DNA of 50,757 nucleotides from Chitinophaga solisilvae (GTDB taxonomy: Bacteria > Bacteroidota > Bacteroidia > Chitinophagales > Chitinophagaceae). The position numbers were made by a program, and so were the translations under genes. Each line of letters opens with the position of its first letter. Position 1 is the stretch's first letter. This document shows, one piece after another, positions 24,132 through 35,200 of this stretch. The notes beneath the pieces are model-generated. The model searched no databases, had not been told where the DNA came from, and saw only the letters and a program-made list of their open reading frames with translations. The stretch spans positions 1 to 50,757 of the forward strand of contig NZ_JAABOK010000028.1 in NCBI RefSeq assembly GCF_009928525.1, given 5' to 3'.

Positions 24132-26069
24132 ATGGAAACAACCACCTCTGCTGAAGATGAACTGAACCTGGCCGCATGTTACCTGGCAGTGGCCGCGAAA
24201 ATGCAGGAAACAGGGGAATTCGGTGAAGCGATGTCTATGATCGGTGATGCGGAAGATATTTACCGCAGTCTGGGCCATATCGCTTATCTCACCTGCCTCC
24301 ATAACCGCGCTGATATTAATCTGCAGATGGGGGAGCTGGAAATGGCAAAGCAGCAGTATGAAACGCATCTCGAAACAAGTAAGGTGTACGTACAGGAACA
24401 TGCTGACACGATAAACCTGGTTGAATTCAGTAATGCCCGCGCGCAGGTGTTGCGGCAGCTCGGGCATCTGCATTTGCGGGAAAAGAAATTTGCCGAAGCC
24501 ATTTCATTTATTACCAAAGCCAGCCGGATCTATCAACAGCTGCACCTGGCCGCCCCGTTGCATATTGAGTATTACCGGGAGTATCTCAATACCTTCAGTT
24601 CTCTCGGAGATATACTGCTATCCGCCAGCCGTTATGATCTCGCGCATGCCTGTATCTCTCATTTCCATCGCCTGACAGCAGACCTTTGCGGAAAATTTCC
24701 TTCGCTGCTGGATCTGCAGTTCGATCTTGCGGCATCATTCAGCAGCCTGGGAGAGATAGCGGTGGCTATCAACCGCTTTCAGGATGCGCTGGTTAACTTT
24801 AAACAGGCTGCCCGGCTGATGAAGGCTATGCTGAAGGCTCATCATCATGTGGTGGAAATAAGAAAGGTATATGCCGTTACACTGGAACGTATAGGCCTGG
24901 TTTATCTGTCACAGAACAAAAAGCGTCTTACCAGAAGATGCTTCCTGATGTCCGGCGCCATGTTCGGCGACCTCAGCGCAGAATTTCCGGACAATATATG
25001 GTACAGGGAACTGCAGAGTATTTCCCTGAACAGGATAGGGGATCTGTATATGTCCTTCCGGCAGTATGACGACGCACTGATATACTACCAGGATTCGCTG
25101 GCACTGAAGTCAGCGCTGGTAGCGGCTAATCCTGGTATCATACAACTGGATAACGGCATGGCGGTTGTACATCAGAATCTGGGTGATATATATAAGGAAT
25201 GGCACAACATGGAAATGGCTGAGAAGTACTACCGGCAATTTTTTGATATAGCGGAAAGAATGCAGCAATACAGCAGTCCGTATCCCGAACTGAAACGCAT
25301 ATACGCTATTGCATTAGGAAGGATGGCAATGATAGAGGACGTAAAGAAGAACTACCATGCAGCATTGCAGCGGAAGGAAGAAAGCTGCTGCATCTGCCGG
25401 CAGCTGTGTAAAGACTATCCGTTGAATACGACTTACCGGGACGACTTGTCTGTGGCCTATCAGGACCTGGGCGCTACGTGCCGGCAGATGGGGGAGCTGC
25501 GGCAGGCTTGTTGGTATTTTATAAGGTATTACCGCGTGTCCCGGATACTGGCGGCGCAGTTCCCTGAAAATTATACCTACAGGCAGGCTGTCGCCATCGC
25601 GGCAAAGCAGCTGGGAGAAATTTATATGGAGCAGGAAAAGTACAGCGATGCATTGTTTTACTATCAGCAATACCGGCAACGGCAGCAGGAAATTTATGAT
25701 GCAGGTGCGCCTGACGATATGCAAATTGCCTGCAATGATCTGGCAGTCGCCAGCGGATTGCTCGGAGATGTTTATATAGCGATGCAGCTGTTGCCGGAAA
25801 CCTTCCGGTCTTTTGAAACCTACTACCGGGAGATACAGGCATTGCAGGAGAAGTGTCCGGATAATGAAATCATTACAGGCAACCTGGCATTGGCCAGCTG
25901 GAAGCTGGGTCTTTGCTACAAGATGTATAACGATGACGAACATGCGCTGCCCCTGCTGGCAGAAGCGGCCTCCCGCTTTTCACAGCTGATGCGGTTATAT
26001 CCCGGTACTGCACTGTATCAGGAATATTTACAGCAGGTAGCGGAACATCAGCAGATTCCGGTAGCGTAA
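24132..26069 (+). CDS. TPR-repeat protein, likely C-terminal half of the STAND protein
   Basis: A 645-aa protein made almost wholly of TPR-type helical repeats, for example LHNRADINLQMGELEMAKQQYE and HQNLGDIYKEWHNMEMAEKYY. No signal peptide, TM or enzymatic motif is visible. It begins in the same frame as the NB-ARC gene, five codons (cat aac ccc ggg aat) after that gene's TAG. NB-ARC proteins normally carry such repeats at the C-terminus as ligand-sensing arms. It is either a separate translationally coupled partner, or the rest of one reading frame broken by a single nonsense codon. Confidence 0.82.
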   Translation: METTTSAEDELNLAACYLAVAAKMQETGEFGEAMSMIGDAEDIYRSLGHIAYLTCLHNRADINLQMGELEMAKQQYETHLETSKVYVQEHADTINLVEFSNARAQVLRQLGHLHLREKKFAEAISFITKASRIYQQLHLAAPLHIEYYREYLNTFSSLGDILLSASRYDLAHACISHFHRLTADLCGKFPSLLDLQFDLAASFSSLGEIAVAINRFQDALVNFKQAARLMKAMLKAHHHVVEIRKVYAVTLERIGLVYLSQNKKRLTRRCFLMSGAMFGDLSAEFPDNIWYRELQSISLNRIGDLYMSFRQYDDALIYYQDSLALKSALVAANPGIIQLDNGMAVVHQNLGDIYKEWHNMEMAEKYYRQFFDIAERMQQYSSPYPELKRIYAIALGRMAMIEDVKKNYHAALQRKEESCCICRQLCKDYPLNTTYRDDLSVAYQDLGATCRQMGELRQACWYFIRYYRVSRILAAQFPENYTYRQAVAIAAKQLGEIYMEQEKYSDALFYYQQYRQRQQEIYDAGAPDDMQIACNDLAVASGLLGDVYIAMQLLPETFRSFETYYREIQALQEKCPDNEIITGNLALASWKLGLCYKMYNDDEHALPLLAEAASRFSQLMRLYPGTALYQEYLQQVAEHQQIPVA

Positions 26070-26182
26070 TCAGTACATTTATTAATGATGAAGCCTGCAA
26101 TAAATTCGTATATACATCAGGGTTAAGATAGGTGTTGTAACTTTTTTTTGATAGGAGAGCTGACAGAAATTAAAAAGAGCTT

Positions 26183-26220
26183 AAAAAATATCCGGTGCTT
26201 TTTAGTGCCGGATATTTTTT
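26183..26220. terminator. Strong terminator after the TPR gene
   Basis: aaaaaatatccgg (26183-26195) and ccggatatttttt (26208-26220) are exact complements with a 12-nt loop, so the hairpin works as a T-tailed terminator on either strand. It is 114 bp past the TPR stop. A ggtgttgtaa direct repeat flanks it at 26131-26140 and 26235-26244. Confidence 0.8.
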
Positions 26221-27064
26221 GTATAGTAAGGAAGGGTGTTGTAATATTTTTTTAAAAATACCTGAATGTGGGTATTGTTTTACAATTTCAAAGCCGGCAA
26301 TTTTGTAGTTGAATAATTGGATGGTATTTTGTGTGTGCCTTTTAATGTAGTGTGGTGGCTGTTTTGAGTGGTGTTTGGTGCTTTTTGTTGATGCTGCTGC
26401 TGCAATAAAATTGCGTTTGGATTCCTGATCAGCAATTGGTGTTAAGTCTGTTTTAAGTATTGGGAAGAAGATGTTTTGTGAAATAAGAATGCACTATTTT
26501 GCAGTAGTTATAATTAACGGGTGCGCTGTTAGAGCAGAAGTGAAGAAAATTTTGTGTTCATTGTTTTTTGAATGCAAAAAACATGTATTTTTACAGAATA
26601 CCTTTTAATGTTAACTTAAGATTAATACTATTAAAGTACCATTAAAGTATCCCCTTTTATGAACGTAGCAACCCTATTAGCATCTTTATGACTTGTAATC
26701 ATTTTTTCGTTTCAGCAGATTTTGTTAACCGGCACATGCATATGTGTTGCTGCTGATGATTGTGCAGAATGGTAAAAGCAGGCCATCGCAGTGATAAAAT
26801 AACCAGTGATTGCAGGTTGTAATAGTTAATTTCCGCCGTTAATAACCCATGCTAAAGGCGCTATATTTCATGTATTGTAAAAACAACGATTAATACTATG
26901 AAACCAGTTCCAGACAAATTAATGTAACCCATTATGCTTTAGTTGGCAGCACTATTCTGAACAGAGGAAGAAGAGCGGATTCAATGCAATAGGTGTATGC
27001 GCCAGACAGTAGTTATCTGTATACATTACGGGTGACCTTACGCTTTATTTATTTTCTTTTATTG

Positions 27065-27155
27065 TCCCCCGCAGGGGGATCAGGGATTTTTATGCCCTGC
27101 TGTACAGTAAAGGAAGTTCATTATACAATTCACCGGTGTAGCTGTTACACCGGTG
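27065..27155 (+). promoter_or_regulatory. Three successive hairpins in the sbnA-like leader
   Basis: Stem 1: tccccc-gca-ggggga (27065-27079). Stem 2: caggg (27081-27085) with ccctg (27095-27099). Stem 3: caccggtgta (27131-27140) with tacaccggtg (27146-27155) and a 5-nt loop. Stem 3 ends 26 bp before the start codon. This suggests leader-level control of the NRPS cluster, but no riboswitch class was recognised. Confidence 0.5.
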
Positions 27156-27181
27156 CAGGATAGCTTTTAAAATTATGCAAC

Positions 27182-28153
27182 ATGTTAGAAGAACTTATTA
27201 AACTGTCTGATTTTATTGGTAATACACCGCTGATTCAATTAAGCAGTGAGAACAGCCGCTTGTTTGCCAAACTGGAGTATAACAATTTTACGGGCAGCTC
27301 CAAAGACAGGGCTGCATACAGTATTATATACAATGGTATTAAATCGGGCGCCATTAATGAGAACACAACTGTCATCGCTTCCAGCTCCGGTAACTTTGCC
27401 ATCGCCGCGGCTTCTATCTGCCGGCGTATCGGAATAAAATTTATTCCGGTTATTGATCCTAACATTAATCATTCCTATGAACTGTTGCTGGAAATGCTTG
27501 CCTATAAAGTAGTGAAGGTGACCACACGTGATTATACCGGCGGTTACCTCCTGACACGCATCGAAAAAGTAAATGAATTGCACGCCGGTACGCCGGATTC
27601 CTTTATTGCCGACCAGTACGCAGATCCCAATAACTATAAAGGGTATTATAACCTGGGTAAGGAAATCACTGATTCCTTTGATAAACTCGATTACATCTTT
27701 ATTGCTGTCAGCTCCAGCGGCGCTATCACCGGCATTTCCAACAGTGTGAAACAGGTGCGTCCGGAAATTAAAATTGTAGGCGTGGATGTGGAAGGCTCCG
27801 TTATCTTTAACCAGCCGCCCATGAAACGTTTTATCTCCGGTATCGGTGCAAGTAAAATACCGCCGATTATTGAAAACGCCATTATCGATGATGTGGTAAT
27901 TGTATCACAGGCAGATATCATCAAAGGCGCTATGGACCTGCTGCACGAGCAGGTTATCTTTGCCGGAGCCTCTTCCGGAGCAGTATATTACGCTGCCAAG
28001 CATTACTTCCCTGTCACCGGTTCATCGCAGGACGCGCCAACCGCCTTGCTTATTTTTCCTGATAAAGGTCATACATATCTGGACACCATTTACAATAAGG
28101 AATGGGGTATCCAACTGTCGCAAAAGATGCAGGAAGCAGCATCCATGCAATAA
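27182..28153 (+). CDS. sbnA: SbnA-like N-(2-amino-2-carboxyethyl)-L-glutamate synthase
   Basis: A 323-aa PLP enzyme of the cysteine synthase fold, matching the SbnA subgroup by sequence feel and by its neighbour. In the known pathway it condenses O-phospho-L-serine with L-glutamate to give N-(2-amino-2-carboxyethyl)-L-glutamate. The PLP Schiff-base Lys is K41 in TGSSKDRAA; SSSGN (67-71) is the substrate-binding Asn loop, and SSSGAITG is the phosphate-binding loop. Length agrees with Staphylococcus SbnA. It is followed 23 bp later by the SbnB-like gene, the exact partner. Together they make L-2,3-diaminopropionate for the NRPS downstream. Cysteine synthase itself is the main alternative and is unlikely in this context. 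Confidence 0.88.
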   Translation: MLEELIKLSDFIGNTPLIQLSSENSRLFAKLEYNNFTGSSKDRAAYSIIYNGIKSGAINENTTVIASSSGNFAIAAASICRRIGIKFIPVIDPNINHSYELLLEMLAYKVVKVTTRDYTGGYLLTRIEKVNELHAGTPDSFIADQYADPNNYKGYYNLGKEITDSFDKLDYIFIAVSSSGAITGISNSVKQVRPEIKIVGVDVEGSVIFNQPPMKRFISGIGASKIPPIIENAIIDDVVIVSQADIIKGAMDLLHEQVIFAGASSGAVYYAAKHYFPVTGSSQDAPTALLIFPDKGHTYLDTIYNKEWGIQLSQKMQEAASMQ

Positions 28154-28176
28154 TTAATACTGTTAAAATACGATCT

Positions 28177-29148
28177 ATGTTATATCTGAATGCCGACAAC
28201 ATTAAAGCCGCAGGGCTTGACTGGGATCAATTAATAGATGTGATCCGGGATGCAGTGACTGTACTGGGAACCAATGACTATTCGCAGCCGATTAAACCCT
28301 ATCTGAGATACGGAGATCCTAAAAACCGTATTATCGCGATGCCCGCCTATATCGGTGGTGCAGCCTCCTTAGCCGGTATCAAATGGATCGCCAGCTTCCC
28401 GGATAACATACACCATAATAAATTAAGAGCGCATTCTGTCACTATTCTGAATGAACACGATACAGGCATTCCACTCTGTGTCATCAATACCGCCAGCATC
28501 AGCGCCATCCGTACCGCCGCGGTTTCCGGCCTGCTGATACAGGAATATCTTAAAAACAGAAAAAGCAGTACCCCATTAAAAGTAGGTATCAACGGATTTG
28601 GCCCCATCGGTAAAACACATCTCAGTATGGTCACGTCTGTACTGGGCGACCGCCTGGAACGCGTATCCCTCTTTGATCTGAAACCCATTGATGCCGCTGC
28701 CGCCGTTGCGGAATACGGCGATAAAATTCAGGTGGCCGACTCCTGGGAAAGCGCTTACACAGCCGCTGATATTTTTATCACCTGTACAGTTTCCGCAGCC
28801 CCTTATATCAACATCGCTCCCGTGAAAGGATCGCTGCAGCTGAACGTTTCCCTCCGCGATTACAAAACTGCCATGCAGGAACATATGAACGCTATCATCG
28901 TGGACGATTGGGAAGAAGTCTGTCGCCAGAACACCGACATAGAAAATATGCATAGGGAAAATGGTTTGCAGGAAGAGCAGACCCTCTCCATCGCTGATAT
29001 AGTCTGTAAAGATGCCCTGCAGCAATACGGAGAATCAGACACTATCATGTTCAATCCTATGGGAATGGCCGTTTTCGATATCGCCATCGGCGGATATTAT
29101 TACCGCAAAGCCCAGCGTGATAACATTGGTTTTGTTTTACCCGATTGA
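28177..29148 (+). CDS. sbnB: SbnB-like dehydrogenase of 2,3-diaminopropionate synthesis
   Basis: A 323-aa NAD-dependent enzyme of the ornithine cyclodeaminase/mu-crystallin family. It is expected to oxidise the SbnA product and release 2-oxoglutarate and L-2,3-diaminopropionate. Marks include RIIAMPAYIGG, AGIKWIASFPDN, ISAIRTAAVSG and the Rossmann GINGFGPIGKTH. The start is the ATG at 28177; the open frame upstream overlaps the sbnA-like gene. No other staphyloferrin B genes (sbnC, E, F, H) are present, so the pair is a building-block supply for an NRPS, not a staphyloferrin locus. A 150-bp gap without notable structure precedes the NRPS. Confidence 0.9.
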   Translation: MLYLNADNIKAAGLDWDQLIDVIRDAVTVLGTNDYSQPIKPYLRYGDPKNRIIAMPAYIGGAASLAGIKWIASFPDNIHHNKLRAHSVTILNEHDTGIPLCVINTASISAIRTAAVSGLLIQEYLKNRKSSTPLKVGINGFGPIGKTHLSMVTSVLGDRLERVSLFDLKPIDAAAAVAEYGDKIQVADSWESAYTAADIFITCTVSAAPYINIAPVKGSLQLNVSLRDYKTAMQEHMNAIIVDDWEEVCRQNTDIENMHRENGLQEEQTLSIADIVCKDALQQYGESDTIMFNPMGMAVFDIAIGGYYYRKAQRDNIGFVLPD

Positions 29149-29298
29149 TATCAGCATAACCAAGACACAAAAGCAAGTACAGTAAGGGAACAATGATTGC
29201 CGCTGAATAGCCTTCCGATGTTTATAACAACGGGAGCTATGCTGCAATCGTATTTTATCTGTTCTCCTGATGTTTACCTAACATAAATAATTAAAGTT

Positions 29299-32200
29299 AT
29301 GTCACACCGTGCTGTCCCACTGCATCCCGGCCAACAGGAAGTATATGTAGATCAGCTGCTCAACGCTGATGCATCCTACTATAACATGGGTGTATACATT
29401 CAGCTGACAGGAAAACTGGATAAAGAAAAATTTATCCTGGCCGCGCATTCACTGCCACAGGTATTTGATGCCTTTAAGCTGCGGTTCGACCTGAAAGATC
29501 CCGTGCCAACAGGATACATGGATGATGGTTTCACTACTGCCGTTCTGCAGGAACTGGATTTTTCCGATACCGGAAAAACACGGGAAGACTGCGAACAATG
29601 GATAAAAGAGCAGCTGGCCAGACCGTTCGTTTTCGATAAGTCCGTATTGCTGATGGAGCAATACCTCATTAAGATAGCGCCGGATGAACACTGGTATTTC
29701 CAGAAGTCGCACCACCTGGTAACAGATGGATTCGGCACTTCTGCACTCAATCAGTATGTAGCCCGTAAATATAAATCGCTGGTAACCGGTGCAGCGGAAG
29801 ATTTTTCCTATCCTTCCTATGAGGCGGAAATGGCCGCCGCATGGTCCTATGCGCGCTCCGCTGCCTACCAGGAAGACGGCGCCTACTGGAAAAAGAAAAT
29901 CAACAGCAAACCATTGCCGCTCCTGCAACGGAAAATGCGTTCCGCTGCACAGCCGCAAAAGCGTTACAATAGTTTACTGATAGACTTCAGCGAAGCGGAA
30001 CTCGCTGCGCTGGACGCCCTGCAGCAGGCTACCAAAAGCACTTTGCAGCAGCTGACCATCGCGGCGCTCATTACCTATTTTGGTAAAACAACGCCCCAGA
30101 ACTCCTTCATTTTCGGTACGCCGCTGCATAAACGAAGAACAAAACAGCTGCGCAGCATCGCCGGTATGTTCGCCGGCATTATCCCCTTTAAGGGAACTTA
30201 CGATCCGGACATGCATCCGGCAACGCTCATCCGGCAGATCGTTGCCGACCAGCGCGAAGACTATCGCTACCAGCACTACCAGATCTCCGACCTGAGCCGT
30301 CACCTGAAAATAAATACAGCTGAAGAAAATCTTTTTGAGATACTCATCAACTTTGCCACACTCAATTTCGCGGTTGACTACGGCGAAGGCATACAGGCAC
30401 ATACCTTTATCCCCAGCGGCTCATCCCCGGCGCCGCTGGAACTGCTGTGGCTCGACTACGGCGGCAGACAGCCCATGCAGATGCGCGTCGGATACCGGGA
30501 AGATTACTTCACCGCCACAGAAATGAGCTTATGGATAAAAAGGATACTTTTTATCCTGCAGCAATTCCAGCATAGCCTGGAACTGCCGCTCCGCGCTATT
30601 TCCGTACTGCCCGAAGACGAAGCCCGCCTCATCAGCACCTTCCATCACTCACATGCCGGATATCCCGCCACGCAGACCATCACCTCGCTCATTCAGCAGC
30701 AGGTGACGCAATACCCCGATGCCATCGCGGTGAGCTGTGAAGGAAGACAGCTTACCTATCGTGAGCTGGATCAGCGTTCCAACCAGCTGGCGCATGGCCT
30801 CATACGCCGGGGCGTAAAACCGGAACAGCTGGTGCCCGTTTGTGTGGAGCGCACGGAAGAAATGATTGTAAGTATACTGGGTATCCTGAAGGCTGGCGCT
30901 GCCTACGTGCCGGTAGATCCGGCCTACCCGGAAGACCGCATCTTCTACATGGTGGAGGATACCGCCGCCTCCCTGCTTATCTGCAGCAGATACAGCGCAA
31001 CCATCTTTGAAAAAGTAAAAGACAATATACAGCTGGTAATAGCCGATAACGAAAGCGCCGGCATTGCACAGGAACCGGTACTACCGGTAACGGTTACACG
31101 CCGCCCGCATGATGTGGCCTATGTGATCTATACCTCTGGTTCTACCGGAAAACCCAAAGGCGTGCTGATAGAAGACCTGAATGTGGTACGCCTGTTTTTT
31201 ACCGATACACCCCTGTTTGATTTTAACAGCAGCGATGTATGGACCATGTTCCATTCCTTCTGCTTCGACTTTTCTGTATGGGAAATGTATGGCGCGCTGT
31301 TCTACGGCGGCCGCATCGTTATGGTACCCAAGGCAGTTACACAGGATACCAGCCTGTTTGCAGAACTGCTGATCAGCGAGCAGGTAACGGTACTGAACCA
31401 GACACCTTCGTCTTTCTACGTGCTGCAGGATTATATGACTGCCCGCACGGAAGATACCACCATCCGTTATGTTATCTTCGGGGGAGAAGCTCTCAACCCC
31501 GCCAAAATAAAACCCTGGCAACAGCAATATCAGCACAGCCGGCTGATTAACATGTATGGTATTACTGAAACCACCGTACACGTTACTTTCCAGGAGCTGA
31601 ATGAAACGCATGTAGACAGCAGCGCCAGCGTAATCGGTAAACCGATCCCGACGCTGAGCGCCTATATCCTCAGCGCATCACAGGAACACCAGCCGGTGGG
31701 CGCTACAGGGGAGCTGTATATCGGCGGCGCGGGCGTAGCCAGAGGCTACCTGAACCGGGAAGAGCTGACCAGCGAACGGTTTATCCGGCATCCTTTTATT
31801 TCCGGGGAAAGATTGTACCGTACCGGTGACCTGGGACGCTGGCTGCCTGACGGCAGCATTGAATACCAGGGGCGCATCGATGACCAGGTAAAGATCCGTG
31901 GTTTCCGCATCGAACTGGGCGAAATCGAAAATGTGCTGCAGCAGAGTGGCCTGGTACACCAGGGCGTAGTGCTGGCTAAAACAGACCATGCCGGCAACAA
32001 GCGGCTGGTAGCATATGTGGTGCCTAAAGCCGCCTTTACAAAAGAAGGCGCACAGCAATGGCTGAAGGCAAGTCTGCCGGACTATATGGTGCCCGCCCTC
32101 TGGATGATACTGTCCGAAATTCCGCTGACCTCCAACGGAAAGGTAGACCGCAAGGCACTGCCGGAACCCGATGCGCAGGAACTCATCGCTACGGTATACG

Positions 32201-35200
32201 AAGCGCCGCGTACCACTACAGAAAAGCAGCTTGCCGCTATCTGGCAGGAACTGCTCGGTATATCACGGGCAGGCATATACGATAATTTCTTTGAACTGGG
32301 CGGCGACTCCATCCGCGTGATTAGTGTGGTGAGCAGCATACGCCGCCTGTTTAACCGGGAAATCAGCGCCTACGATGTATACGTAGCCAGTACCATCGAG
32401 CAGCTGGCTGCCCTGGTAGACAGTAGGAACGGAGCAGCCGCGGAACAACAGCAACGCCTGAACGAAGAAATAAGAAATACGATCAGTCTTACTGCCGAAG
32501 CCGTAAAACCCTTGCTGCCCGATGCGGGGAACGTGGAAGCCATTTACCCGATGAGCGATATAGAACACGGGATGGTATATCTTTCCCAGCTGCGCCCGGA
32601 AGAAGCACTGTACCATGACCAGATCCTGGTACGCCTGCCGCTGGCATTCAGCGCAGCGCTGGTAGAACAGGCCATGCAGCTCATCGTCGGTAAACATGGT
32701 ACCCTCAGAACTGCGTTTGCACTGGATGTAGACGGGCATAACCTGCATATTGTTTATAAATCCGTGTCGGTGGCAGTAGCCTTCAAGGACATCAGCCATG
32801 CTGATGAGAAAGCTGCTAAGGTGCTGGTGGAAGACTATCTCCGCGATGAACGCACCCGGCCTTTTGATATAACAAAAGCACCATTGTGGCGCGCAACGCT
32901 TTTTGGTCTGCAGACAGACCAGGTATTTGTTTTACAGGTGCATCACGCCATCCTGGACGGATGGAGCGTAGCTTCCCTGCATGCGGAACTGTTCCGGCTA
33001 TGCAGTGGCCTGCTGGCCGGAGAACCTGTATCCGTGCAGCCGCTGCAATGTTCCTATGAAGATTATATCATCGAAACACTGGCAGCAAAGAAAGACGATA
33101 CCAACAGGGATTTCTGGCGGAAAGACCTGGATGATTACAAACGCCTCAACATCTTTACAACCGAAGATGATTACCAGGTGTTCGACCACCCCTATGGCGC
33201 TGCTTTCCTGGATAGGCTCAAAGAGAAAACCCGGCAGGATAACATCTCCCTCAAGGGACTTTTCCTGGGCGCCTGCGTATATGCGCTGGGGATGCTCACG
33301 TATGAAGATGAGGTGACGGTAGGACTGGTGACCAACAACCGTCCGGCAAAAGAAGACAGTGACCGGCTGCTGGGATGCTTCCTGAATACCATTCCTTTCC
33401 GCTTTGAAACAGGCAGGCAGCAAACCACCTGGAGAACCTATTTCCGTAAAATAGAAGACAAGCTCCTGCAAATGAAACAGCGGGAAAAAACAAGCCTGTT
33501 TGAAATCACCAAAATCACCAGGGAACCAGCAGGTGATGATAACCCTTACTTTGATGTTATCTTCAACTTTGTCAACTTCCACGTGTATGAAAACGAGGTA
33601 GCAGACATCTCTCCGTTTATGAAGATGGAGGCCATCCATGAAGGGACCTTTATCAACGACTTTACGGTAACCAATACGTGGCTTGACTTTTCAGCGAGTA
33701 TCACCAATGGCGTTTTCCTGCTGCACTGCGTGCAGCGCAAGCAATTCAGGTCCGGCAAAACCGTGCAGGACCTGCGTATATATTTTGACAATGTTATCAG
33801 GGCTTACCTGGACGAATATGAAGGGCGTATAGCCGGCAGCGTTATCCTCTCCGGCGCGGAGCAGCAACAGCTGATACAGCAGGCTGCCGGCCCGGTAGTA
33901 GATTACCCGGCTGCCGGAACAGCTGTGACGGTGTTTGAAGAACTGGCGCAGCAATCGCCCGATGCTGTAGCGGTAAGGTGCGGCGATACCATCCTGACCT
34001 ACGGAGCGCTGAATGCCCGTGCCAATCAGCTGGCGCACTATCTGCGCAGGCAGGGGGTAGGAACCGACAAGCTGGTGCCGCTCTGCATAGAGCGCTCGGC
34101 AGATATGCTCGTGGCTATACTCGGTATCTGGAAAGCCGGCGCGGCTTATGTGCCGGTAGATATTTCCTATCCGGAAGAACGTATCAGCTATATTATCAGT
34201 GATTGCGAAGCGGATACAGTTGTATGCAGTACCGCCACCAGCCGGCAGATGCCGCCGGTGAAAACCCTGGTAGTACTGGATAGGCAGGCAGCAATTGCCG
34301 GTGAGCCGGTGCATAACCTGTCCGTCTCCCCATCGCCCGCAGATCTCTGTTACGTGATCTTTACCTCCGGTTCCACCGGCAAACCCAAGGGCGTAATGGT
34401 GGAGCACCGCGGTATGCTGAATCATCTGTATGCAAAAATCAATGATCTGCAGATGAACAGCGATACCATTGTGGCCTATATTGCTTCCTATACCTTTGAT
34501 ATTTCTGTATGGCAGATGTTTGCTGCCCTGCTTACCGGTGGCGAAACCGTTGTATATACTGAAAGTATCATCTTCCAGCCTGCGGTACTGATGGGTGCTG
34601 TAAAAGAGCATCAGGTGAGTATCCTGGAGCTGGTGCCGTCTTACCTGGCTTCTGTGTTGCAGGAGGAAATCAACATTCCGCTGGAACGGCTGCAATATCT
34701 GCTGGTAACCGGTGAGGTCATCAGCCGGCATATTCTGGAACAATGGTTTTCACATCCCGTATATGGGCATATCCCTGTCGTGAATGCCTACGGACCGACG
34801 GAGGCTTCCGATGATATCACCCACTACTTTATGTATGATACGCCGGAGCGTATCAACGTGCCGCTGGGCAGCACCATTCAGAACCTGCACATCTATATCC
34901 TGGATAAAGCCCTGCAGCTTACACCGGCAGGAGTGGCCGGAGAAATCTGTGTGGCGGGTATCGGCGTATCCCGCGGCTACCTGAAACGGGAACAGCTCAC
35001 CGCTGAGCGCTTCATTCCCAATCCATACGGCAGCGATGATGCGGCGCGTATGTACCGTACCGGAGATCTCGGACGCTGGCTGCCGGATGGCACACTCGAA
35101 TACCTGGGCCGTATTGATGAACAGGTAAAGATCCGCGGTTACCGTATTGAACTGGGAGAGATTGAAAATGCAGTAAGACAAAGCGGACAGGTACAGCAGG

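Larger units (their letters stand above)
26070..27181. promoter_or_regulatory. 1.1-kb AT-rich non-coding leader upstream of the sbnA-like gene
   Basis: No credible gene was found. After a strong terminator at 26183-26220, the DNA is very AT-rich, with short runs such as attaaagta twice 11 bp apart (26630-26638, 26641-26649) and an inverted repeat cacat-gcat-atgtg at 26733-26746. Three closely spaced hairpins lie at 27065-27155, just before the sbnA-like start. The region probably contains the NRPS cluster promoter and a structured leader. A small RNA is possible but not identified. Confidence 0.5.

Noticed and set aside
27182..29148. Staphyloferrin B biosynthesis locus
   Set aside because: Only the diaminopropionate pair is present; the NIS synthetases and other sbn genes are missing, and an NRPS follows instead.
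33691..34743. Minus-strand open frame (350 aa) inside the NRPS gene
   Set aside because: It is antisense to the C2/A2 region of a continuous NRPS frame and has no domain signal.
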